DNA of 39,205 nucleotides from Candidatus Obscuribacterales bacterium (lineage in GTDB: Bacteria; Cyanobacteriota; Vampirovibrionia; Obscuribacterales; Obscuribacteraceae): the NCBI GenBank assembly GCA_021732565.1, contig JAKFUT010000195.1:1-39205 (forward strand). The letters run 5' to 3'. The first letter of the stretch is position 1. Each line of letters opens with the position of its first letter. Under the pieces are notes generated by a model, which was not told the DNA's origin, did no database searches, and saw only the letters and a program-made list of their open reading frames with translations. Of the stretch, positions 33,371 through 39,205 are shown in pieces. The position numbers and the translations under genes are program-made.

Positions 33371-33946
33371 ATGAGTTTCTGGGAAGACGTATTCAACAAT
33401 TTGTTAGATGCAGGTCCGAGCAATAGCGGCGCGTCGACAACCATTCAGCCCCAGCCACGCAATGAATGGAAGAATGAGCAACTGGACGCGGCGTTGCAAG
33501 ATATCCTGTTCGACAAAGTAGCAATTGTAAAAGCACAATACCTGCGCGCAATGGTTGAGACTGATCAATGGTTCGTAGCAACAAATGCGGATGGCAGCAT
33601 GCTGCGATTGGACGTAAAGCCGGGGACGTATAGTCTTGCCATGCAACAGAATGATTATCCCGGGAAGAAGAAAAAGAAAAGTGGCAAAGGCGGTCGACTG
33701 CTTCCGATTTACGCAACGCTTCCAGATTGCCTCACAATTCCCGGGAAACTTCGATCTGGCAGATGCAAGAGTGCAGTGGAGCGGGATATCTACATCATGA
33801 TCCACCGGTATGGAGCCCGTATTCAAAATTTCCACAAACGAATTTCAAGCTTCAGGAGAATCCCCATCGGCAATCCTTTGCCCGGGGCTCATCGCCAAAG
33901 ACTTGAATGCCGCTTCGCGCTCAGCGTGCTGCGCTCTAGCACGTAA
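33371..33946 (+). CDS. Hypothetical protein, probably frameshifted after residue ~105
   Basis: The open frame is 191 aa, but only residues 1-105 look natural: MSFWEDVFNNLLDAG, LDAALQDILFDKVAIVKAQY, TDQWFVATNADGSMLRLDV. At a Lys-rich stretch encoded by an A-rich tract (33662-33690) the composition changes to basic and disordered. In the +1 frame the sequence continues plausibly (DCFRFTQRFQIASQFPGNFD), meets a TGA at 33798, then reads well again (MEPVFKISTNEFQASGESPS) to 33953. I infer a gene damaged by a frameshift at the A-run plus an in-frame stop. A weak GGAAA precedes the ATG. No family is recognised. Confidence 0.5.
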   Translation: MSFWEDVFNNLLDAGPSNSGASTTIQPQPRNEWKNEQLDAALQDILFDKVAIVKAQYLRAMVETDQWFVATNADGSMLRLDVKPGTYSLAMQQNDYPGKKKKKSGKGGRLLPIYATLPDCLTIPGKLRSGRCKSAVERDIYIMIHRYGARIQNFHKRISSFRRIPIGNPLPGAHRQRLECRFALSVLRSST

Positions 33947-33984
33947 ATTTTAACCGGGCCGTTATTCACGTCGACTCGGTCCAC

Positions 33985-34608
33985 TTATGTTCGTGCTCGC
34001 GTTGCCTCTAGAATCCACTGATTGGCCTGATCGATTACTTCTTGCTCGACGTTGAGCGGAGACAAAGAAGGCGGCTCGGTAAACCTTCTCTCGTGCACGA
34101 ATGTCTCGCTCTGTTGCACCTCCTCCACATGGTTGGTCGATTTATCGGTCGATCTGTCAGAAATAAAATACTGCCACTCAATTTTGGTTTTGCTGCCTGG
34201 AGCAACAGTGAATTTCATGTGCAAATAGACCGTTCTTGTGCTGCCCGCAGGCACCACCGCTGGTCTCTTGCTTGTAGCAATTTGAGCTGGGCGAACATCA
34301 ACTTCCCCTGCCTCTTCGGATTTAACAGAAAGCGCGGAAATCTGCGCTTTGAGCACCCCGGCTTCAGGATAGACATCGATTTTCCATTGGCCCGAAGTCG
34401 TCTGACGGAGAGTAAATACCTTGTTCACATCGCCAAAAACAATGTGTATGGGACACGCTACGACCAGCGGGCGAGGCAGCAAGCTGTCGCCCAATTTATA
34501 GTCAGACTCACGTTCCGACTCACGTTTTTCGCGTTCATTAATGTCCAGGCGCACCACTACAGTGAGCAATAAGATCGCTCCAAGACCAGACAGGACGATT
34601 AGCTCCAT
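33985..34608 (-). CDS. Membrane-anchored hypothetical protein
   Basis: A protein of 207 aa; GGAGAGGAG directly before the ATG is a strong ribosome binding site. One N-terminal membrane helix (about residues 2-20) is followed by a charged linker (INEREKRESERESDYK). From about residue 45 there is a beta-rich domain (IVFGDVNKVFTLRQTTSGQW, YLHMKFTVAPGSKTKIEWQY) and a helical C-terminus. The beta region looks Ig- or DUF-like, without a motif I recognise. It is divergent from the cysteine-motif gene. Confidence 0.62.
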   Translation of the reverse strand: MELIVLSGLGAILLLTVVVRLDINEREKRESERESDYKLGDSLLPRPLVVACPIHIVFGDVNKVFTLRQTTSGQWKIDVYPEAGVLKAQISALSVKSEEAGEVDVRPAQIATSKRPAVVPAGSTRTVYLHMKFTVAPGSKTKIEWQYFISDRSTDKSTNHVEEVQQSETFVHERRFTEPPSLSPLNVEQEVIDQANQWILEATRART

Positions 34609-34791
34609 AACTCCTCTCCGAAATGGAACATTAGCTTCGAAAAATCTCCGTGCTTAGCATCTAACAGTGCCTGCCTCACTCTGCGCGCAATAACACTATC
34701 ACTAATGAATGACCCCAGGCATGACTTTTGGTACCCGACAAACAGCAGCCCGGTCTATAGACTAGGAGAATCAGGTAAATGGGGTGGACCA

Positions 34792-35454
34792 ATGCTCAAT
34801 CGTCAGCCAAGACCCGTAATCGACGAATTAGAAATCGTTTCTCCATGCTCAATGAACTGGGATTCAATGGAAGGTGACGACAAGATACGGCATTGCGAAA
34901 GCTGCGACAAAAGCGTGTTCAACCTTGCACAGATGACCCGCAAAGAAATCGAGGGGGTTCTCCTCGCTCAAATGAATACAGGAAGAACAGCCTGCATTCG
35001 CATGTACAAGCGGCCGGATGGCACAGTGGTGACTTCCGATTGTTTGAGCGTACGGCAGAAGTTGCGACGATCAATAAAGAGATCATCAGCAAAATTAGCT
35101 GCTGCCTCCGCCGCGATTTTTGCGTTAACGGGTGTGAGCGCGCTGCAGTCGCAAGTTAACGCCCAAGATGCATTCTGCTCAGATGAAGAAGTGCACCCAG
35201 CCACTGCGCTGGCGCCCAAGACTACGAAAACTGCCGCGATACAGCCAGCACAGGGAGACGCAACAGTAGTTCAAGGAGTCGGCGGAGCCGGAACAGTTCG
35301 AGTTGACAATACGCAAAATATTGATTCAGCACTCGGCCCGTTATTCTGGATTCCTTTGTTAGCTCTAGCGGGAGCGATTTTCGGCATTTTGGCTACCTGC
35401 GCCGAAGGGGCAATCGAAACAGCAGTCGCTCACTATCGCAAATCCGCCCGGTAA
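34792..35454 (+). CDS. Membrane protein with N-terminal five-cysteine motif
   Basis: A protein of 220 aa from the ATG at 34792 (GGGGTGG just upstream); an in-frame ATG at 34705 would add 29 residues but lacks a ribosome binding site. Residues 15-86 carry a motif shared by many bacterial proteins of unknown role: C19 then MNWDSMEGDD, HCESCDKSVFNL (C35, C38), an acidic helix, ACIR (C68), and YKRPDGTVVTSDC (C84). The spacing suggests zinc binding. A basic stretch and a membrane helix (about 101-120) follow, then an Ala/Thr-rich linker and a second hydrophobic helix (about 182-205). The N-terminal domain should be cytoplasmic. It ends 4 bp before the convergent NERD gene. Confidence 0.72.
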   Translation: MLNRQPRPVIDELEIVSPCSMNWDSMEGDDKIRHCESCDKSVFNLAQMTRKEIEGVLLAQMNTGRTACIRMYKRPDGTVVTSDCLSVRQKLRRSIKRSSAKLAAASAAIFALTGVSALQSQVNAQDAFCSDEEVHPATALAPKTTKTAAIQPAQGDATVVQGVGGAGTVRVDNTQNIDSALGPLFWIPLLALAGAIFGILATCAEGAIETAVAHYRKSAR

Positions 35455-35458
35455 GAAC

Positions 35459-36076
35459 TTACCCGAAACTGCTTAGAAACGTTAGCAATTCACCACCCTC
35501 CACCAGATGTACCTCTGCTACTTTCTTTTCGGAACAGACCAGCCTCGCTCTGGTAAACACCAGAACTGGTATCACATTCATCCCGAACTTGTCTCTCAGA
35601 GCCGAAGATTGCCTCAGCGCCTGACTGATGAAGTCTTTCTCAAATGGCTCTGATTTCCCGCGAGATTCTCGAATCAGTTCTGAACCATCAAAGCTCACTT
35701 TCCCACCGTGTGACTTTACCTCAAGAACAAATGCAAGATTCAAGGGCGATCGAATAAAGAAGTCAGCGTCACCAAGGCTCGGTAACGGCACGTTTTTGTC
35801 TACCTCCCAGCCCTGCGGTAACATCTTCAGTATCTCCCCGACTTGATCTTCCCCCTGAGCACCACTTTTCGCCCGCTCGACACTGATTTCTGCTCGCTTA
35901 TGTTTCATAAACAACAATCGGCTAACGATCAGCACTGCCACTACCACCACCACTGGTGCTCCAAGAAAGACCAACAGCACCACCGACATCAGAGCGCTAG
36001 AGATGCTGAGAAGTAAATAAGTGACAGACGCTTTCTTCGCTCGTTGTACAAGCATTTTCGGATGCGATAGTTTCAT
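35459..36076 (-). CDS. NERD-domain (nuclease-related) membrane protein
   Basis: A protein of 205 aa. Two adjacent membrane helices at about 20-38 and 40-56 are followed by a basic stretch and then a NERD domain: SGAQGEDQVGEIL, WEVDKNVPL, DADFFI (Asp103, Asp105), FVLEVKSHGG (Glu119, Lys121). The D...ExK arrangement is that of restriction-endonuclease-like folds and appears intact. NERD proteins are often tied to DNA processing or plasmid maintenance, but membrane-tethered versions are common and unexplained. The catalytic part would face the cytoplasm. Confidence 0.85.
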   Translation of the reverse strand: MKLSHPKMLVQRAKKASVTYLLLSISSALMSVVLLVFLGAPVVVVVAVLIVSRLLFMKHKRAEISVERAKSGAQGEDQVGEILKMLPQGWEVDKNVPLPSLGDADFFIRSPLNLAFVLEVKSHGGKVSFDGSELIRESRGKSEPFEKDFISQALRQSSALRDKFGMNVIPVLVFTRARLVCSEKKVAEVHLVEGGELLTFLSSFG

Positions 36077-36126
36077 GAAGGCGCTTCAGCAATCGGTGTT
36101 AGATACCGGGGGTTTGCATACGGCTC

Positions 36127-37329
36127 TCATTCGATGGATTTGAATACATAATAGATCACACCTTTGTAGTCATCCGTCAGCAAGAATCCGTTTCCGAACT
36201 TCATGATATCAGCAGGACGTCCACAAATCTTGCGATCGACTAAGAAGCCCGTCATGAAGTCCTGAACCGCGCCCTTCGTGACCCGGGCGACTGCGTAACC
36301 GTGACCAATTCTGATAAAACCCGAGCCGTGCAAAGCAACCAGGAAACTCTTTCGCAATTCGCCCGGGCCGTCGTCAAAATATTCCAGCCCCAGAGGCGAG
36401 CTGTGGGCGCGAAAAGAGGCGTAGGGCACCGGAATTTTGTTGCGCTCGGGCACCTTTGTGCTTGTGGCAAACATGGGATCTACAAAGAGCTTTGAACGAA
36501 AAACATAGTAGTATGGCCAACCATAATTTGCATCTTCCTTTACCACATAAAATGTGTCACTCGGTTTCTCATCGCCGAGATGATCTGCCCCCATGTTAGT
36601 TGCAAAAAGCTTTCCCATCGCCCATTTGAGTCCCACGGCATTACGAAGACCACTTGCAAAAACCCGCTGATTCTGTCCGTCAGGATCCATTTCGAGAACG
36701 GATGCTCTCACCGATTCGGTTTCCTCGCAAGCGTTACAGCTGCTACCAACCGACACATACATTTTTCCATTGCCACCAAATGTGACGGTGCGGGTGAGGT
36801 GCCATCCACCGTATTTGTAATTCAAACCGAACGCCGGAAAAGTAGCCAGCTCTTCTGGCTCAGACGATGGTGACATCTCGCCCGCCGTGTATTTATATCG
36901 CACCAATCGATCGGTCAAGGCCAGATACAACCAGTGCACGCCATTTCCATCAGTGTGAAACGCAAGGCTGTTGGGATTACGAAGATTACCCAACCATTTG
37001 GTCGCCTTTGCGAAAGTACCCTTTGCTGAGTCAAACTCGCCAAGAATATAGACCGCACCTTTCTTATTGTCACTGCGATTGAACATGTCCGTGACAAATA
37101 TTCGATTGTCGGGGCTCTTTGCCATGAAGCGCACACACTTGAGCCCCTGGTGAGCAACCGTGAGATCGAAGCCCTCGGCAAGGTTAAGAACGAAGCTCTT
37201 ACCATCATCTAACGATATGTGGTGCGGAAGCAACTTTACCGGTTGGTTTCGCACGGCGGCGTCTTTAGCCCCGGCAGCAGGGAGCGACAACAGTAGAGAC
37301 AAGCCCAATACCAGCACTGCTCTGGACAT
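36127..37329 (-). CDS. Secreted glucose/sorbosone dehydrogenase-like beta-propeller protein
   Basis: From the ATG at 37329 the product is 400 aa with an ideal signal peptide (MSRAVLVLGLSLLLSLPAAGA). In-frame starts at 37401 and 37446 exist, none with a good ribosome binding site. The mature part follows the pattern of PQQ-dependent soluble sugar dehydrogenases: RFMAKSPDNRIFVTDM, RNPNSLAFH, LTRTVTFGGNGKMYVSVGSS, GLRNAVGLKW, and ANYGWPYYY, with SPLGLEYF near the end. CNACEE in the VGSSCNACEE loop is a common variant. It probably oxidises a sugar or related substrate in the periplasm. It is divergent from the amidohydrolase gene. Confidence 0.85.
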   Translation of the reverse strand: MSRAVLVLGLSLLLSLPAAGAKDAAVRNQPVKLLPHHISLDDGKSFVLNLAEGFDLTVAHQGLKCVRFMAKSPDNRIFVTDMFNRSDNKKGAVYILGEFDSAKGTFAKATKWLGNLRNPNSLAFHTDGNGVHWLYLALTDRLVRYKYTAGEMSPSSEPEELATFPAFGLNYKYGGWHLTRTVTFGGNGKMYVSVGSSCNACEETESVRASVLEMDPDGQNQRVFASGLRNAVGLKWAMGKLFATNMGADHLGDEKPSDTFYVVKEDANYGWPYYYVFRSKLFVDPMFATSTKVPERNKIPVPYASFRAHSSPLGLEYFDDGPGELRKSFLVALHGSGFIRIGHGYAVARVTKGAVQDFMTGFLVDRKICGRPADIMKFGNGFLLTDDYKGVIYYVFKSIE

Positions 37330-37469
37330 AGCCAGGACATTTACTGAGATTGGCACGAGTGCAGCAATACTTGGACAATGAGGCAATTGTTTATTAGTCA
37401 TAGCGTTTGTCAGCAGGTACGGTCTTAGAGTGATCCATGCGATCATAGCGGAACTTCTCGGGAGGACTT
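37330..37469. promoter_or_regulatory. Divergent region between the beta-propeller and amidohydrolase genes
   Basis: It should hold promoters for both directions. If the longer propeller start (37446) is used, only 23 bp remain, which makes the start at 37329 more credible. GGGAGGA lies before the amidohydrolase ATG. Confidence 0.4.
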
Positions 37470-38480
37470 ATGAGAAAGATTGCTTTGGAAGAGCACTTTA
37501 GCGGACCGGGCTTTGAGAAATATCTAGAAGCTGTCGCTGAAATGTTTGACCCTGGTTTCTTGAGCAGCGCTGAAAAGTTCCTTCCGGAATTTGATGAAAA
37601 GCGTCTTAGTATGATGGATAAATGTGGAATCGACATCGCCGTATTATCACAGACCGCGCCTGGCGTACAAGCGGAATTGGACAAGGAAGCCGCCACTCAA
37701 GCCGCCCGCCGGAGTAACGACTTTCTGTCCGAGCAAATTAACAGAAATCCATCTAGATATCGTGGATTTGGTTGCATAGCTCTCCAGGATCCGGAAAGTG
37801 CGGCTGAAGAGGTGGTTCGCTGCGTGAAAGAACTGGGATTCGTCGGTATATTAGTGAACGGACACACCGCAGGCGAGTATCTGGATGAAGAAAAATTTCA
37901 GCCATTCTGGGAGCAATTGAATGCACTGAAAGTACCACTCTACCTGCATCCTGGCAATCCTTATGATAAACCGCATATGTATTCGGGTCGTCCTGAACTT
38001 AATGGTGCTACGTGGAGCTGGACGTGCGAAACCGCGACCCACGCATTGCGCCTCGTATTTGGTGGCATCTTCGATCGATATTCTGACGTTAAAGTGATTC
38101 TGGGGCATATGGGCGAAACACTGCCATTCATGCTCTGGCGACTAGATAGTCGAGCGCTCACATCACCCGGCGGGCGAGCCATGAAGAAGCCTCCATCTCA
38201 ATACATTCGCGAACATATCGTGATCACAACCTCGGGCGTCTGCGCTAATGGTCCGCTGTTGTGTTCACTGAGTGAAATGGGCGAGGACAGCGTAATGTTT
38301 TCGACAGACTATCCTTACGAAGATGCGGAATTAGCAGCCCAGTTCATCGACAATGCACCAATTTCACTTGAGCAAAGAGAAAAGGTGTGTTTCCGAACAG
38401 CTGAGCACCTTTTCCGTATAAGTCTCGAACCTCAATCAGCAGCGGCAACCGCGCTAAGCAGCCATTCCTATCGCGATTGA
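37470..38480 (+). CDS. Amidohydrolase-2 family, gamma-resorcylate decarboxylase-like
   Basis: A protein of 336 aa, close to the 325-330 aa of 2,6-dihydroxybenzoate (gamma-resorcylate) decarboxylases. Metal-ligand motifs are in place: ALEEHF at the N-terminus (Glu7, His9), PLYLHPGNP, VILGHMGE and FSTDYPYE. Other family blocks are LSQTAPGVQ, RRSNDFLSEQ, LGFVGILVNG and WSWTCETATHALRL. These enzymes use a Zn or Mn ion to decarboxylate, or reversibly carboxylate, phenolic acids. The last ~20 residues form a Ser/Ala-rich tail. Cytosolic. It could also serve another small carboxylic acid; no pathway gene lies beside it. Confidence 0.9.
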   Translation: MRKIALEEHFSGPGFEKYLEAVAEMFDPGFLSSAEKFLPEFDEKRLSMMDKCGIDIAVLSQTAPGVQAELDKEAATQAARRSNDFLSEQINRNPSRYRGFGCIALQDPESAAEEVVRCVKELGFVGILVNGHTAGEYLDEEKFQPFWEQLNALKVPLYLHPGNPYDKPHMYSGRPELNGATWSWTCETATHALRLVFGGIFDRYSDVKVILGHMGETLPFMLWRLDSRALTSPGGRAMKKPPSQYIREHIVITTSGVCANGPLLCSLSEMGEDSVMFSTDYPYEDAELAAQFIDNAPISLEQREKVCFRTAEHLFRISLEPQSAAATALSSHSYRD

Positions 38481-38539
38481 ACGCAACTCGACTTTAGCAT
38501 GCACTACTTTTGAAGCTTCCCTATCGGATGGCATTTCGC

Positions 38540-38556
38540 CTCGCCATACAGGCGAG
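38540..38556. terminator. Small hairpin between convergent genes
   Basis: CTCGCC and GGCGAG form a perfect 6-bp stem with a 5-nt loop, 60 bp after the amidohydrolase stop. A second small stem (38563-38575, CCCCT/AGGGG) spans the stop codon of the opposite gene. There are no good T-runs, so this is a weak terminator call. Confidence 0.4.
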
Positions 38557-38568
38557 TTGTTACCCCTC

Positions 38569-39205
38569 TCAGGGGCATTTTCCAACGAGATGAAATGAAT
38601 CCAGCTCACCATTTTTGTTTTTCAGTTTTAGATCCCACTCGGGTGGCTTCTGCTTGTTCACGGCATTTTCGGAACCTTCTACCAGCTCAATCTGGATATC
38701 GGAAGATTGTTTCAAATGCTCATTTAGTTTTTGCACAAGCTTGCGTCCAGACGAAGGTGATGCTCGGAAAACTACTTCCAACGCTTGTTTCACTTCGTCG
38801 CTGAAATTGCCGGAATCAAGGCCTTTAGCTATGTATTTTATGAGCGCTTTTTCAAGAGCACCATCAGCTCCGTCTTTTCCACCTTTCGCTGGCGGAAGCT
38901 TGTCGTCCCCGTCCCTTGGCTTAGCAGGCGGCAAGGGAGCATCTACTGGCGGCAACTGCATTTCATCTGCACGCTCCTTCTCAGCAACAGGTTTTGCAGA
39001 GGGGAGTCGTTGCTCGTCAGTTGGCTTAGCTGGCGGAACCGGCGAACGCTCGCCCTGCTCAGGTGTCGGCTTGGCGGGAGGAAGGGATCCATCTGCTCTT
39101 TCGGGAGTTGGCTTAGCTGGTGGAACCGGCGAACGCTCGCCCTGCTCAGGTGTCGGCTTGGCGGGAGGAAGGGATCCATCTGCTCTTTCGGGAGTTGGCT
39201 TAGCT
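38569..39205 (-). CDS. Pro-rich repeat protein with a distant GW-like C-terminus, N-terminus off the right edge
   Basis: The leftward frame is open from the right edge to the TGA at 38569, giving 211 visible residues; an internal ATG at 38961 would hide the repeats. The visible start is a low-complexity region with two copies of a 29-residue unit containing PPAKPTPE, followed by degenerate units to about residue 95. Residues about 110-210 resemble the GW domain of the 13764 and 19197 proteins: LEKALIKYIAKGLDSGNFSD, a helix, SSGRKLVQKLNEHLKQ, then IQIELV. The GW dipeptide itself is absent. It may be a large surface or scaffold protein whose N-terminus lies in the next window. Confidence 0.7.
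   Translation of the reverse strand, partial: AKPTPERADGSLPPAKPTPEQGERSPVPPAKPTPERADGSLPPAKPTPEQGERSPVPPAKPTDEQRLPSAKPVAEKERADEMQLPPVDAPLPPAKPRDGDDKLPPAKGGKDGADGALEKALIKYIAKGLDSGNFSDEVKQALEVVFRASPSSGRKLVQKLNEHLKQSSDIQIELVEGSENAVNKQKPPEWDLKLKNKNGELDSFHLVGKCP
39028..39201 (-). repeat. 87-bp tandem repeat inside the Pro-rich gene
   Basis: Two 87-bp units (39028-39114 and 39115-39201) differ at one visible base, a silent change (GGC/GGT on the plus strand). A third begins at 39202 and leaves the window. 87 is a multiple of three, so unit number can change without breaking the frame. Near-identity points to recent expansion. Confidence 0.9.

Noticed and set aside
38943..39179. Minus-strand frame with repeated MDPFLPPSRHLSRASVRRF
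   Set aside because: It is the out-of-frame reading of the 87-bp repeat; the in-frame reading joins smoothly to the GW-like C-terminus and extends off the edge.

Overview
This is a bacterial chromosomal window of moderate GC. It has about 30 genes in short, frequently switching runs and several non-coding stretches of 300-700 bp. No rRNA, tRNA, CRISPR array, transposase or phage structural gene is visible. Secreted TPR proteins, a leucine-rich-repeat protein, a TPR-caspase, a Tiki/ChaN-like protein, cell-surface sugar genes and many unrecognised paralogues suggest a large-genome, metagenome-type lineage. My best guess is a non-photosynthetic relative of Cyanobacteria (Obscuribacterales / Vampirovibrionia). 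That is inference from gene style only; no marker gene is present.

Layout. 1-6490 is a surface-polysaccharide block: asparagine synthase (cut by the left edge), a YfhO-type membrane protein, an RfbG-like sugar-nucleotide dehydratase and, divergently, an RfbC-like 3,5-epimerase. 6491-13043 is gene-poor, with a 70-aa protein, a secreted TPR protein, a HEAT/LRR protein and a run of small minus-strand genes, one apparently frameshifted. 13.7-22.1 kb is the most unusual part. It is a duplicated module made of a protein carrying an unrecognised ~100-residue domain (here called the GW domain) next to a ~615-aa secreted TPR protein. There are two intact TPR paralogues in opposite orientation, two intact GW-domain genes, and a decayed inverted copy keeping only the TPR C-terminus and the GW-protein N-terminus. 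A DUF1028 hydrolase gene sits inside it, flanked by 16-bp direct repeats. 22.2-24.9 kb is a PAS histidine kinase and OmpR-type regulator pair. 25.1-28.1 kb runs on the minus strand: an ICMT-type methyltransferase, a probably frameshifted small ORF, a small acidic protein and a Tiki-like protein preceded by a strong 5'-UTR hairpin. 28.4-38.5 kb holds a His-containing polytopic membrane protein, the TPR-caspase, a D-2-hydroxyacid dehydrogenase, small membrane-anchored proteins, a cysteine-motif membrane protein, a NERD protein, a secreted sugar-dehydrogenase-like beta-propeller and a gamma-resorcylate-decarboxylase-like amidohydrolase. The right edge cuts a Pro-rich repeat protein with 87-bp tandem repeats, whose C-terminus looks like a distant GW domain.

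Gene cooperation is clear only for the sugar block (nucleotide-sugar synthesis plus membrane glycan modification) and for the kinase/regulator pair. The GW-domain/TPR module is the best candidate for an undescribed system: the two gene types are linked, duplicated and decayed together.
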